Assembly (NCBI GenBank): GCA_003762615.1
Contig: RIAZ01000008.1
Span: 62,001 to 126,000 of the forward strand
Direction of reading: 5' to 3'
DNA from: Muribaculaceae bacterium Isolate-037 (Harlan)
Lineage (GTDB): Bacteria; Bacteroidota; Bacteroidia; Bacteroidales; Muribaculaceae
DNA: 64,000 nucleotides
The position numbers and the translations under genes are program-made. Shown piece after piece: positions 8,417 through 17,332 of this stretch. The notes under the pieces were generated by a model, which made no database searches, was not told the origin of the DNA, and was given only the letters and a program-made list of their open reading frames with translations. Numbering within the stretch: the stretch's first letter is position 1; every line of letters starts with the position of its first letter.

Positions 8417-9693
8417 TGAAATCCAAGTTCTGGTTCATATTACTGGCATTGTGCATAGTAGCGATAATAGTGCTGGCAAGCATATTCCGTATGCCCGACT
8501 ATCCGTGGATATACGTGGCATACGCAATGACTGTACTGTCGCTGATAATGCTTTTCCGGAGCATTATCAAGCCTCATGACACCGTTATAAGGGGTATGGA
8601 ATTGATCTCGGCCCAGGATTTCAACAACCGGCTCACCCCCGTGGGGGAATATAATGCCGATAAGATAGTGACCTTATTCAATTCGCTCATCGACAAACTG
8701 CGCCTTGAACGTCTCCGCAATCTGGAACAGGACAGTTTCCTGCGCCTGCTCATCGACTCCTCCCCGATGGGGGTGATGATGCTTGATTTCGACGGAAAGA
8801 TCGTCATGATCAACAATTCTTTATGCCGTATCACCGGCATAAAGGGTGAACAGGATGCCTTGGGGAGGTATCCGGAAGATCTGCCCACCGACCTTGCCGC
8901 GAAAATATCGGCGGTGCCACTCGGCGAGAGCCGCATCATACGTCGTGGCGACATCAGACGATACCGCTGCTATCATCTCAGCTTCATGCAGTCAGGATTC
9001 AAACGGCGTTTCTTCCTTCTTGAAAGCCTCACGGAGGAGATGATGAAAGCCGAACGTGCGGCGTATGAGAAGGTGATACGCACCATGTCGCATGAGGTCA
9101 ACAATACTATGGGTGGAGTGAAATCTGTGCTCGAGCTCCTGCATGACACTGCCGATGACGACGAGTTGAGTGAGGTGATAGAAAGTTGCGACGACCGATG
9201 CGATAGGTTGTGTGAGTTTATCAGCTCCTACGCACAAGTGGTGAAAGTGCCTGCTCCGGTCAGACAGGATGCCGACCTTAATGATACCCTTTCCGCTATG
9301 CTCCCCTTCCTGAAAGGGATGATTCCGGAGACCGTATCATTAGACTATTCCCCCGGAGATATCAGCAGGAAAGTAAGCATCGACATATCCCTGATTCAGC
9401 AGGTGGTGGTGAATATTGTGAAGAATGCCGTGGAGAGTATAACGGGCGACGGTCACATCATCATATCCACCGGCATACTCGACAATTCGGTATGGCTCGA
9501 CATATCAAACGACGGTATGCCTATCACGGATGAAGTTAGCCACATGCTTTTCAGTCCGTTTTTCACCACTAAACGCGACGGGCGCGGGTTAGGTCTCACT
9601 CTCATCAGTGAGATTCTAAACCGGCATAACGCGCAATTCTCCCTGAAGACAGATACCGACGGGATAACCCATTTTCATATTGAATTTGAATGA
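8416..9693 (+). CDS. NtrY/NtrB-like sensor histidine kinase, copy 1
   Basis: A 425-residue membrane kinase, partner of the regulator just upstream (TGATG overlap; a GTG at 8413 is an alternative start). Two transmembrane helices (about 5-24 and 33-50) are separated by a loop of under 10 residues, so there is no periplasmic sensor: the signal is probably sensed within the membrane or through the cytoplasmic PAS domain (about 105-205, SPMGVMMLDFDGKIVMIN). A HAMP-like linker precedes the PAS. The H-box is TMSHEVNNTMGG (His226), followed by the N-box NIVKNAVES, the G1 region NDGMP and the G2 region GRGLGLTL of the HATPase domain. The layout matches the kinase at 17536 closely; the two pairs look like an ancient duplication. 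Confidence 0.92.
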   Translation: MKSKFWFILLALCIVAIIVLASIFRMPDYPWIYVAYAMTVLSLIMLFRSIIKPHDTVIRGMELISAQDFNNRLTPVGEYNADKIVTLFNSLIDKLRLERLRNLEQDSFLRLLIDSSPMGVMMLDFDGKIVMINNSLCRITGIKGEQDALGRYPEDLPTDLAAKISAVPLGESRIIRRGDIRRYRCYHLSFMQSGFKRRFFLLESLTEEMMKAERAAYEKVIRTMSHEVNNTMGGVKSVLELLHDTADDDELSEVIESCDDRCDRLCEFISSYAQVVKVPAPVRQDADLNDTLSAMLPFLKGMIPETVSLDYSPGDISRKVSIDISLIQQVVVNIVKNAVESITGDGHIIISTGILDNSVWLDISNDGMPITDEVSHMLFSPFFTTKRDGRGLGLTLISEILNRHNAQFSLKTDTDGITHFHIEFE

Positions 9694-9706
9694 AAAAGAG
9701 ATTGGA

Positions 9707-10207
9707 ATGAAAAAGATAGGGATATTGAGTGATACCCACGGATGCTGGGACCAACGGTTTGCAATCCATTTTGCCGGATGCGATGAGATATGGCATGCGG
9801 GCGACATCGGTGATTACGGCATAGTGGAGCAGCTTGACGGGATTGCCCCGGTGGTGCGTGCCGTAAGCGGCAACATCGACCATGGTATGGTGAAGCGTAA
9901 ATGCCGGGAGATCGAGATCTTTCAGGTAGAGGGGGTAAAGGTGCTCCTCACCCATATCGGCGGCTACCCCGGCAAATGGTCGAAAGGTATGAAATCATTG
10001 CTGAAGGAGGAGAATATCAATCTGATGGTAGACGGACATTCCCACATACTGAAGGTGATTTTTGACCATGAACTGAACCTGCTTCACATCAACCCCGGCG
10101 CAGCCGGCACTGCCGGCTGGCACAAGGTGCGCACTCTCATTCGCCTGACAATCGACGGCTCCGACATGCGCGACTGCGAGATAATCGAACTCTCCGGTAA
10201 TATCTGA
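9707..10207 (+). CDS. YfcE-family metallophosphoesterase
   Basis: A 166-residue cytoplasmic phosphodiesterase of the YfcE/MJ0936 type. The dinuclear-metal motifs are all present: SDTHG near the N-terminus, HAGDIGD, SGNID, THIGG and VDGHSH. The C-terminus INPGAAG is characteristic. I prefer the start MKKIGILSDTHG at 9707 over the in-frame ATG at 9680, because the latter lies inside the kinase gene and family members begin a few residues before SDTHG. It starts 13 bases after the kinase stop, so it likely rides on the same transcript; a functional link to the two-component pair is not evident. The substrate is unknown; relatives hydrolyse phosphodiesters in vitro. Confidence 0.9.
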   Translation: MKKIGILSDTHGCWDQRFAIHFAGCDEIWHAGDIGDYGIVEQLDGIAPVVRAVSGNIDHGMVKRKCREIEIFQVEGVKVLLTHIGGYPGKWSKGMKSLLKEENINLMVDGHSHILKVIFDHELNLLHINPGAAGTAGWHKVRTLIRLTIDGSDMRDCEIIELSGNI

Positions 10208-10232
10208 CCAGAGGCTTGCCGGAACCGCAGCA

Positions 10233-12293
10233 TCAGAAACGGGTGGAAAGTTCTTTAAGTTCGTCTGTCGTGATTCCTCTTGTATTGAATCCATTCTGCA
10301 CTATCTGTCCCTCCTTCCCGGCGAGGACTACATGAGGAATCCCCAAGAAACTGAACATCTCCACAAGCATATTCCATTCATTGCGACTTAGGAAAATATG
10401 CTCGCCACGGATCTGATTCTCATACATCCAAGCCTCTGCCGCGTCAAGAGGAGATTGCTGCTCATCGGTGACATAAAGGAATCTTATCGGTTCATCCTTC
10501 AGAGCCTCCACCTTGTCTCGCATATTCATCATCCCCATCCGACATGGACCACATCCCATTCCCCAGAAGTCTACCACCAGCATATTCCCGATATATGGGG
10601 CGGTAAGTTTTTGCCAGAGGGCTTTCTGCTCATCTGTCCATTTCTGTTCGATAGTCTCTGAGTTGTTACCTTCAAGACTACGCACAATGGAACGATATTC
10701 TCCGAGCACCTTATTTGCCACTTGCGGAGAGGATATCATTGCCAGATCCCCAGCAATGACGGAAGTAAGATTATCCATCACGTCATTTGCCGCAACCCTA
10801 CCGAGCTGTACCCCTTCAATGGCATCATTGATTTTGCGTGCGCTCTCTTGAGAATGTCTAAGGTCATACATGAACATGCCGCGCATTCCATACTTGTCGA
10901 TGAGCTTATCCTCGTAGTTAAGGGAGTCTGTCTGCACAGTCTGGTAGTTGCGGAAAAGGGCACCGAAGATTGAACGGTTAATAAACACCCATTGCCGGCT
11001 TTCGCAGAGCACAAGGGGATTGTCGTAGATAAGCGATTTGTGCCTTATCATCGGCTCATATACCTTAACATAGTCAAGTGGTACCCAAGTGGAGTCCTGA
11101 CGGACCTTCACGCTCCCATCAGGATTTTTCTCATAAATCCACTGTTTATAGGTATGATCCAAGACAATGTCCTCTATATTGCTCCCCATATCGGCAATCA
11201 ACGACATCATTACGATATCTTTTCCGGCAGTGGAGAGAGGGGTGTTGATAAGCATCTGGCGCACATCTTCACCGGTGATAATATTTTCAAGCATCCTACC
11301 CCATTCCTGAGCAAGTTGCTCCGCGCTCTCTTTACCCTTCTCCACGGCTTTGTTTGAAATTTCGTATGCATTTTCCGGGAGTCCGGCTCTCTCTTTTATT
11401 ATCGGCAACAGGGCATTGATCATGGCAGACTCGCTGTTGCTGCGGTAGGTCATGTAGCGAGGTTCTCCATACGGAGTCGACTCAAGCGTAGTGAAGATTT
11501 CAATAGTGTCTCCCGGCTGCACAAATACATTTCCCAATGGATTGAGAAATGTTGACACCGGATAATCCAGGTCAATATCCATCACAATGCAATTATCATC
11601 GTCAAGCATCGGGGAAAGAGTCATCTGCTTTCTTAATATCTGCTCCTCCAGGCTTACGGAAATACTTGAAAATTTATCCCTAAGTTCTCGTGCCACATTG
11701 TCAAGATGGACCACCACATGTGCTTTTCCATTCTGATCAAGCGGCATATTGAGATACCGTTTGTTGGTAAACCTCCACGCAGTGTCAGGCTCATACGGTT
11801 GAGCAAGATAGAAGTCGGCTGTCATCATCCGTGGATTGACAGCCTTATCCTTTCTCTTTTTGATCTCACGCTTACCGTCAAGACGTATGCCATACATCAG
11901 TTTAAAGGGATCATCGTTATTCTCCACCAGGTTCACCTCCTTGACGTCAGACGGCACCGGGTCATAGTAAAGTGTGCAAGCCACGTGTCCTTCATCAGGC
12001 ATCCAGATCTCCTTGTTAAATTCAACGCCCTCCAATTTGCGGAATTTAAATTCACGCCCTGAGTTCCTGTCCTTCAACATTGAGGAGCCGTCGATCTTCA
12101 CCCACCAGTGAGGTCGGTTGTGGAGTTGGCAACGTAATATTGTGGCATCCTTGTCAAACTCAATTTCGTCAATACTGATCCAGGAGGGGGTGTACTCTAC
12201 CTCCGGATCCTTTATAATCCTGTTCTTAGACAACGCGGAAATGTCAGCAATGAGAATTGCTAAGAGAAATAAAAATACCTTCTTGGCACGCAT
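10233..12293 (-). CDS. TlpA-like thiol:disulfide oxidoreductase with large N-terminal region
   Basis: Starting at MRAKKVFLFLLAILIADISA (12293) gives a 686-residue exported protein with a signal peptide; the open frame extends a further 75 codons upstream without a plausible leader. The last ~150 residues are a thioredoxin/TlpA domain: VDFWGMGCGPCRMG with the CxxC at 581/584 and the cis-proline loop FLGIPHVV. The preceding ~530 residues hold beta-rich domains like those of Bacteroidetes TlpA-family proteins (DUF4369-type), then a helical part, with no other cysteine motif recognised. It should reduce disulfides in the periplasm; the partner is unknown. It converges on the metallophosphoesterase gene (25 bases apart). 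A TACTTTTG box (minus strand, 12382-12389) is a plausible -7 element. Confidence 0.82.
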   Translation of the reverse strand: MRAKKVFLFLLAILIADISALSKNRIIKDPEVEYTPSWISIDEIEFDKDATILRCQLHNRPHWWVKIDGSSMLKDRNSGREFKFRKLEGVEFNKEIWMPDEGHVACTLYYDPVPSDVKEVNLVENNDDPFKLMYGIRLDGKREIKKRKDKAVNPRMMTADFYLAQPYEPDTAWRFTNKRYLNMPLDQNGKAHVVVHLDNVARELRDKFSSISVSLEEQILRKQMTLSPMLDDDNCIVMDIDLDYPVSTFLNPLGNVFVQPGDTIEIFTTLESTPYGEPRYMTYRSNSESAMINALLPIIKERAGLPENAYEISNKAVEKGKESAEQLAQEWGRMLENIITGEDVRQMLINTPLSTAGKDIVMMSLIADMGSNIEDIVLDHTYKQWIYEKNPDGSVKVRQDSTWVPLDYVKVYEPMIRHKSLIYDNPLVLCESRQWVFINRSIFGALFRNYQTVQTDSLNYEDKLIDKYGMRGMFMYDLRHSQESARKINDAIEGVQLGRVAANDVMDNLTSVIAGDLAMISSPQVANKVLGEYRSIVRSLEGNNSETIEQKWTDEQKALWQKLTAPYIGNMLVVDFWGMGCGPCRMGMMNMRDKVEALKDEPIRFLYVTDEQQSPLDAAEAWMYENQIRGEHIFLSRNEWNMLVEMFSFLGIPHVVLAGKEGQIVQNGFNTRGITTDELKELSTRF

Positions 12294-12488
12294 AAGGAAA
12301 TCTGTTGATATAAAATGTGTTGATATAAAAGAAATCGTTTTTAGAATGTAGTCATCTTTAATAGAGGAATCATTCCAACTACAAAAGTAGTGAATAAAAT
12401 TGATATCTCCATACATTAAAAATATTTTTATCAAATAAATCTCATGAGTCACTGAAAACATCCGAAAAAACCGTTTCACCGATTCAAG

Positions 12489-12524
12489 TGATTCATGGTG
12501 ATTCAAGTGAATCACCATGAATCA
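12489..12524. repeat. 36-base GATTCA palindrome
   Basis: TGATTCATGGTGATTCA, a 2-base centre, then TGAATCACCATGAATCA: perfect 17-base arms. An extra GATTCAAG unit lies just before it. It is built of the same heptads as the array at 13957-14017. Confidence 0.75.
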
Positions 12525-12626
12525 TCGCGTTGGCGAAACCACCCTCCCACTTCAGTATCAAAATAACATATCCATCAGATCCACCATCACTAACTTTGCA
12601 ACATCAAACGGTGCACTTCGCGCAAA

Positions 12627-12686
12627 GTAACAGGTAACAAGTAACAGGTAGAAAGTAACAAGGTAGAAAGTAACAAGGTAGAAAGT
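12627..12686. repeat. Short tandem repeat, unit about 15 bases (GTAACAAGGTAGAAA)
   Basis: Variants of GTAACA-AGGTAGAAA are repeated 3-4 times in direct orientation in non-coding DNA. This looks like a slippage-prone microsatellite with no visible coding or promoter function. Confidence 0.6.
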
Positions 12687-12770
12687 CTTCATCCATATAA
12701 GACGGGATGAAGAGACCCGTTATATACAAAAGTAACCTTTTATACGTCATCAATCACACTTAACCGATAA

Positions 12771-13400
12771 TTACTTCAAGTTTAATAAGTCAAAATACAT
12801 AAGTCGTGTACGAAGTTTTCGAGGAGTTTGTTTACGTTCTATTTCTTCATCCGGAGTTTTAGGTGGCTTTGAATATAAATCCTCTTGTAATTCCGATGTA
12901 AATAGATATTCAAATCCGTTTCTCTCATAAAAAGACAAAACATTTGGTTCGTTTTTAGCATCCACTATAAGAAAACGACATGCTGATTTATCATCATTTT
13001 CCGCAAACCAAAATTTAAGGAATTTAAGCACCTGCGAACCAACACCTTGATGTTTATATTTTTTTGAAACAGCCAAACGACCAATAAGAACACCAGGGAA
13101 TCTGCTTAACATTTTCTCACGGTTTGTTATTTTCTACATCGCATTCCTCCGGGAATTTGGCAAATCATAAATTCTCAGGCTATCATTTGATACTGTAAAA
13201 CATGCAACGATATCTTTAGAATTCTCTGTTGATAGAAAACAATAGGTATTTCCCATTTGATATTTACGATAAGATATAGCATCATCCCGAAAGAAATCGT
13301 CCATATCTTCATCATTACCACATTCAAAGGGATTATAACGGTCTATCACGCCTTTTGTAAGAGGACCGAAAATACACGAATTTAAGATAAAATCCTGCAT
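12771..13400 (-). pseudogene. GNAT acetyltransferase (toxin-like), interrupted by an in-frame TAG
   Basis: Two stretches in the same frame form one GNAT protein. The N-terminal part (13400-13137) has the family opening NPFECGNDEDMDDFFRDD, TYCFLSTE, VACFTVSNDSLRIYDLPNS. The C-terminal part (to 12771) has VLIGRLAVSKKYKHQGVGSQ (acetyl-CoA loop), CRFLIVDAKNEPNVLSFYER, NGFEYLF and TRLMYFDL. A single TAG at 13134-13136 falls between LPNSRRNAM and KITNREKMLSRFPG. No frameshift is involved, so one base change would restore about 209 residues. It is called a pseudogene, but stop readthrough or a sequencing error are possible. A small helical protein gene lies 4 bases upstream, the layout of GNAT toxin-antitoxin pairs. 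Confidence 0.8.
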
Positions 13401-13404
13401 AATA

Positions 13405-13593
13405 TTACCGGAATAAGTTTGCATAACGATTTGATTTCTCAATAATCTTACGCATCATTATATAACCCGGTTCTTTTGTGATATCTCGTTCCGGTCGACT
13501 TGCAAAACGTTCTTCAACCTCATCAATTTTACGTCGGAGACGAGCTGCCTCTTCTCCATAAAGTGTCGGGATTGCTTTTATCGGTATTGCCAT
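13405..13593 (-). CDS. Small helical protein, candidate antitoxin of the GNAT pair
   Basis: A 62-residue protein (MAIPIKAIPTLYGEEAARLR at the start), highly charged and predicted to be mostly one long helix (RRKIDEVEERFASRPERD). Bacteroidetes GNAT genes of this type are regularly preceded by small proteins opening with MA(I/V)xIKxxPxLxGxEA, so the pair has the shape of a type II toxin-antitoxin or modifier module. It lacks the ribbon-helix-helix signature of TacA-type antitoxins, so the antitoxin role is inferred only from position and size. It ends 4 bases before the GNAT start. No clear promoter is visible; the TIR element at 13692-13867 lies directly upstream. Confidence 0.6.
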   Translation of the reverse strand: MAIPIKAIPTLYGEEAARLRRKIDEVEERFASRPERDITKEPGYIMMRKIIEKSNRYANLFR

Positions 13594-13691
13594 AACTTTC
13601 TTTTTTAGTTCTTTTTATGAGAACGGATATACATTTCTATTTGTTGTGTAATGAGCCACACTATTCTTATACATCCCCAAAAATCACCTAT

Positions 13692-13867
13692 CATTTTACG
13701 CCGAAAAAGTGGTCACTTGACCATTTTTTCGTCCTTTATCCCCTGATTCCATTCCTAAAACTTGACTTTTCTGTATTTTATTTGGAATAAGTGAGACATT
13801 ATTTAACCCCTATGCTGGCTTTAATGACGAAAAAGTGGTCACTTGACCACTTTTTCGGCGTAGAATG
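13692..13867. mobile_element. 176-bp MITE-like element with 42-bp terminal inverted repeats
   Basis: The left end (13692-13733) and the right end (13826-13867) are inverted copies differing at only about 4 of 42 positions. Each repeat is itself a hairpin: CGAAAAAGTGGTCA, 2 bases, TGACCACTTTTTCG, with one mismatch in the left copy. About 90 bases of AT-rich non-coding DNA lie between. No transposase gene and no certain target-site duplication are visible. A non-autonomous transposable element is the simplest reading; a pair of regulatory hairpins upstream of the GNAT cassette is the alternative. Confidence 0.5.
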
Positions 13868-13956
13868 AATAATCTTGTACTAAACACGCTATGCTCTCAT
13901 CATTCTTCGGCCAACCGATTGTAACCGTAGAATAACAAATCAAAGTAGTAGTGCGT

Positions 13957-14017
13957 GATTCATCTGATTCACTGATTCACCATGAATCACTTGAATCACT
14001 TGAATCACCTGAATCAC
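13957..14017. repeat. GATTCA/TGAATC heptad array
   Basis: GATTCATCT, GATTCACT, GATTCACCA, then TGAATCACT twice, TGAATCACC, GAATCAC. This is the same repeat family as the palindrome at 12489-12524. Its right end overlaps the stop codon of the EamA gene (14014-14016). Confidence 0.7.
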
Positions 14018-14895
14018 ATTCCGGAGCCGATGACGAGGAGGGCGAGGCTGAGGAGGAGTACGCCAAGGTCGATCAGTTTCGGCTTGATGTTCTTCTCGTG
14101 AAGGGCAAGGACTCCGTATATGAAACTTACTATCACGCTGCCTCTTCTTATCATCGACACAACGGCTACCATCGACCCGTCGAGTGAAAGGGAGTAGAAG
14201 TATGCCATGTCGGCAATTGTGAGGAACAGGGCGATACACGGTATGGTCCAACGCCATACAAACCTATCCCCTATCTGCTTGTGACTCCCACGGATTATAG
14301 AGATCGTCACTACCATTATGATGCACTGATAGAGTGAATACCATCCCTGCACCTCTATCGGGGAGTATGACCGCAGCAGATATTTGTCGTAAAGCGCACT
14401 GACGGCGCCCAATGCCGTCGCCCCTATCGACATCCATATCCATTTGGAATGTTTTATCGAGAATCCCTCTTTAGCTCCGAGTCGCGATATGAAGAAAAGC
14501 GACGCGAAGCCAAGCAATATACCTATCCATTGCACCCAGTTGAGCCGTTCGCCGAATATCAGCAATGCTCCGACAAGCACTATCACCGGACGCGACGCAT
14601 TGATCGGTCCCTGCACCGTCAGTGGCAGATGCTTGATTGCGAAATATCCCAAGAGCCACGACCCAAGCACTATGAATGATTTCAGTAGAATCTGAAGATG
14701 ACCTACCACCGTATTGCCGAATCCGAAATTACCATGACTGATGCCATCTATCAGAAACGGCGACATATACAGTGCACCGAATACTGTATTCAGCATAAGA
14801 ACCATCAGTACATCGTTTCCCTTTACCGAAAGTTTCTTGAAAATGTCATAAAATCCCAGACAAAGTGCCGAGACCAAAGCCAATGCTACCCACAT
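14014..14895 (-). CDS. EamA/DMT-family transporter
   Basis: A 293-residue inner-membrane protein with about ten hydrophobic helices in two similar halves, as in EamA (drug/metabolite transporter) proteins. The first half has the typical LTVQGPINASRPVIVLVGALLI-like stretch followed by a conserved FGERLNWVQWIGILLGF (end of EamA repeat 1); the second ends with VLALHEKNIKPKLIDLGVLL. The substrate cannot be inferred. It is monocistronic, with a TAACTTTG -7 box (14924-14931, minus strand) about 30 bases before the start. The stop codon lies inside the GATTCA repeat, so the last codons may have been reshaped by the repeat. Confidence 0.88.
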   Translation of the reverse strand: MWVALALVSALCLGFYDIFKKLSVKGNDVLMVLMLNTVFGALYMSPFLIDGISHGNFGFGNTVVGHLQILLKSFIVLGSWLLGYFAIKHLPLTVQGPINASRPVIVLVGALLIFGERLNWVQWIGILLGFASLFFISRLGAKEGFSIKHSKWIWMSIGATALGAVSALYDKYLLRSYSPIEVQGWYSLYQCIIMVVTISIIRGSHKQIGDRFVWRWTIPCIALFLTIADMAYFYSLSLDGSMVAVVSMIRRGSVIVSFIYGVLALHEKNIKPKLIDLGVLLLSLALLVIGSGM

Positions 14896-14923
14896 GATGC
14901 AATAATTTTTTCTTTTCAGGCTG

Positions 14924-14931
14924 CAAAGTTA
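14924..14931 (-). promoter_or_regulatory. Bacteroidetes -7 box for the EamA gene
   Basis: TAACTTTG on the minus strand matches TAnnTTTG. It is placed directly after the terminator of the preceding gene; the -33 region would overlap that hairpin. Confidence 0.5.
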
Positions 14932-14936
14932 CAAAA

Positions 14937-14965
14937 AAATCCCGATTCCAACCGAACCGGGATTT
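14937..14965 (-). terminator. Terminator of the TonB-receptor-like gene
   Basis: The stem AAATCCCG pairs with CGGGATTT. On the minus strand it runs into TTTTTTTG, 28 bases past the stop codon at 14993. Confidence 0.8.
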
Positions 14966-14992
14966 CTTACACTATTAGATTGATGGAGTGTG

Positions 14993-17332
14993 TTACTGGC
15001 TGAGGAATGACGAGCCGGTGTCGCGGTTGTTAAGACCACGGCGAGCTGTGCGGAATAAGGAGCCGAAATCTGCCTGATAACTGATCGAGAGGCATATCAT
15101 ATTGCCATTGTTCTCTATATTCCTGAATCGGTAGGAGGGATTGACCATGCTGTAGTTCCATGATGGATATTGGGTGCCTTTCTTGCAGAACATATAGTAC
15201 CATCCTATGTCAAACGTCCAATGTTTGTCGGGCTTATATTGGAAATCAAGGGCGTCCCCATTCTCATCCTTGCTTATCGAAGTGCCCCACTGACTCTTTC
15301 CGGGGAACTTACGCCAATAGCTTATCGTGAACGGTCCTTTTGTCCACCACAATGAGACCGACGCGCCGAACGTGTCAAGATTCTTTCTCCATGCCTCCCC
15401 CTTCGCTTCATATCTCACATATTCCAAAGTGACATTCCCACCAAACATTTTGGCAAGACCATTGACCCCCACACTGATCCAACTGTCATATTCCACCTGC
15501 GAATTGAAGTTGCGACTGTTTGACATGAATTTTCCATCACCAAGATATGACACGTCGGAATAGACCGGATTATGCGTATAGCCATGACGGAAATTCACAG
15601 AGCCTGTCCATATCCCCTTCCTCATATTCAACGAGAGTGTATTGTAGAAGGAATCGCTCACTTTCAGATCGGGATTACCGTTGCTTATCAGATAGAGCGA
15701 CGTCTGCTGAGGATAGTCGGTCAGTGAGGCGAGACTCGGTATGGAGGGTGAATAATTGAAGCGATAGGTCAACGTCCATGTCGGGTCGATCTTCCATGAG
15801 GCGAGCAACGAGGACAGATTCTTTATGAAATGACGGTTGTTAAGGTCATTTCGCATCCAGAAAAGTTTCGCTCCGGAAGCAAACCTCAGATATACGGGAC
15901 CCGCCTGCTGCGACAGTTGCAGATATACGTAGTTATTGTTCTCCGTAAGGGTTGCCTTATAACCGGTGGCAAGATAACGGTTGTCGTTGCCCGATACCGT
16001 GTTCTGATAGCCGGCGGAGAGTTCGGTGAGGTCGCTGAAGGAGTGTACGTAGCTGATCTCCGATATTAGCGAGCGGCGTTTGCTATCCGTATCCGTGATG
16101 TAGGTCTCATCCCTCCCATCCGAAAGATTCTCGGTCATTGTGTGGCGGTAATCGGTGGATGAGAGAGTGCCGAGCACCTCCAATTCAAGCGAACTCTTGC
16201 TGTTGAAATCCTTGCGCAGATAGAGGTCGAGCGAGGGTGTGAACCGTTTGCTTGAGGTCTTTGAGCTGGAATTATAGTCACCAAGAAGGGAATCGTGAGT
16301 GTCGCTATCCGAACTTCTCGAATCGTTGAATATCGTGGCATTAAAGGTGGCGGAGAATATCAGACTCTCCTCCGGTTTAAAGATATATCTTAGATTCAGC
16401 GGATTACTCAGGTAATAGAAGGGTGATTTAGCAGTAGAGGAAAGATCCACACGGAAATCATCGCCGATTAATGATGATTCCGAATAGTCATACACCTTGT
16501 TGTAGCTTCGCCATGACGGATTATAGGAGAGCGTGAATTGGGATGCTCCCTGATGATACGACCCTCTCACATTGCCATCGACAAACCCGGTAGTAGGGCA
16601 ACCTCGTCCCCACGCATATACGGAACCGCCGTCGTTCCTCTTTTTGAGGAAGATGTTGATGAAACCACCGGCACCTTTGTCGGCATATCTGGCGGGGACA
16701 AAACGTGAATATTCCACTTTGGATATGTCAGACGGATTGAGTGCGTTGACATCATCCTGCGTGGAGGGGATTCCGTCGATGAGAATCACCACACTTGCCC
16801 CCATGACGCTCATGGAGCGGTTGACTGGATTTATCTCCAATTCATCAAGCTGCAACTTGCGGAGCAATGACAGTGCATCGGAAGATGCCTTCACATCCGT
16901 GGCGGAGGGTATGACTATTGTTTTTCCGCGAGATTCACGACGACCGTCTGCCGTCACCACCAGTTCCTGAAGATCCTTGGCATCGGAGAGGTATATCGTG
17001 CCGAGATCAATACTCTTCTTCATCCCCTCAAGGGATATGTCGGAAGAGGTATATCCCACATTCTCTATCAGAAGCGTCAATGAGGATCCATCCTTACTTG
17101 TCAGTGAGAATGACCCGTCGTCAGCAGTCTGTGTGGTCGTCAAGGGAACTGTGCCTGCAAAAAGGCGGCATGTGGCACCCGCCAAAGCTGTCGAATCCGA
17201 TTCCGAGAATACTCTCCCCTTAATGTCTATATCGGCAAACGCATCAATCGGCATTGCCGACATCACTGCCATCGTACAGAAAGAGACAAATGGAGCCGTA
17301 TTACGGAAGATGTGGTGTAAAGTTTCACTCAT
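14993..17332 (-). CDS. TonB-dependent-receptor-like outer-membrane beta-barrel protein
   Basis: Started at MSETLHHIFRN (17332), a 779-residue outer-membrane protein: a leader (about 1-33, ending DAFA), a carboxypeptidase-D regulatory-like domain (IKGRVFSESDSTALAGATCR to SLEGMKKSIDLGTIYL, about 35-120), a plug-like domain (VILIDGIPSTQDDVNALNPS, VEYSRFVPARYADKGAGGFI), then a 22-strand-type barrel of the OMP_b-brl_3 class. No SusD partner is adjacent, so it is not a classical SusC. A TonB box is not evident. Substrate unknown. It has its own terminator, and about 200 bases separate it from the kinase gene upstream. Confidence 0.85.
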   Translation of the reverse strand: MSETLHHIFRNTAPFVSFCTMAVMSAMPIDAFADIDIKGRVFSESDSTALAGATCRLFAGTVPLTTTQTADDGSFSLTSKDGSSLTLLIENVGYTSSDISLEGMKKSIDLGTIYLSDAKDLQELVVTADGRRESRGKTIVIPSATDVKASSDALSLLRKLQLDELEINPVNRSMSVMGASVVILIDGIPSTQDDVNALNPSDISKVEYSRFVPARYADKGAGGFINIFLKKRNDGGSVYAWGRGCPTTGFVDGNVRGSYHQGASQFTLSYNPSWRSYNKVYDYSESSLIGDDFRVDLSSTAKSPFYYLSNPLNLRYIFKPEESLIFSATFNATIFNDSRSSDSDTHDSLLGDYNSSSKTSSKRFTPSLDLYLRKDFNSKSSLELEVLGTLSSTDYRHTMTENLSDGRDETYITDTDSKRRSLISEISYVHSFSDLTELSAGYQNTVSGNDNRYLATGYKATLTENNNYVYLQLSQQAGPVYLRFASGAKLFWMRNDLNNRHFIKNLSSLLASWKIDPTWTLTYRFNYSPSIPSLASLTDYPQQTSLYLISNGNPDLKVSDSFYNTLSLNMRKGIWTGSVNFRHGYTHNPVYSDVSYLGDGKFMSNSRNFNSQVEYDSWISVGVNGLAKMFGGNVTLEYVRYEAKGEAWRKNLDTFGASVSLWWTKGPFTISYWRKFPGKSQWGTSISKDENGDALDFQYKPDKHWTFDIGWYYMFCKKGTQYPSWNYSMVNPSYRFRNIENNGNMICLSISYQADFGSLFRTARRGLNNRDTGSSFLSQ

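Larger units (their letters stand above)
12294..12770. other. Repeat-rich intergenic region
   Basis: No gene. It holds, left to right, the probable -7 box TACTTTTG (minus, 12382-12389) of the TlpA-like gene, a long GATTCA/TGAATC palindrome (12489-12524), and a GTAACAAGGTAGAAA tandem repeat (12627-12686). The GATTCA family recurs at 13957-14017, so the two copies bracket the GNAT cassette and the MITE-like element. Confidence 0.6.

Noticed and set aside
12283..12299. TTGGCACGCATAAGGAA on the plus strand as a third sigma-54 site
   Set aside because: It lies inside the start of the TlpA-like gene on the opposite strand, lacks a -12 element, and no plus-strand gene follows.
14993..17332. SusC-type receptor of a polysaccharide utilisation locus
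   Set aside because: No SusD gene or glycosidase is adjacent and the length (779) is short for SusC; the OMP_b-brl_3 class fits better.
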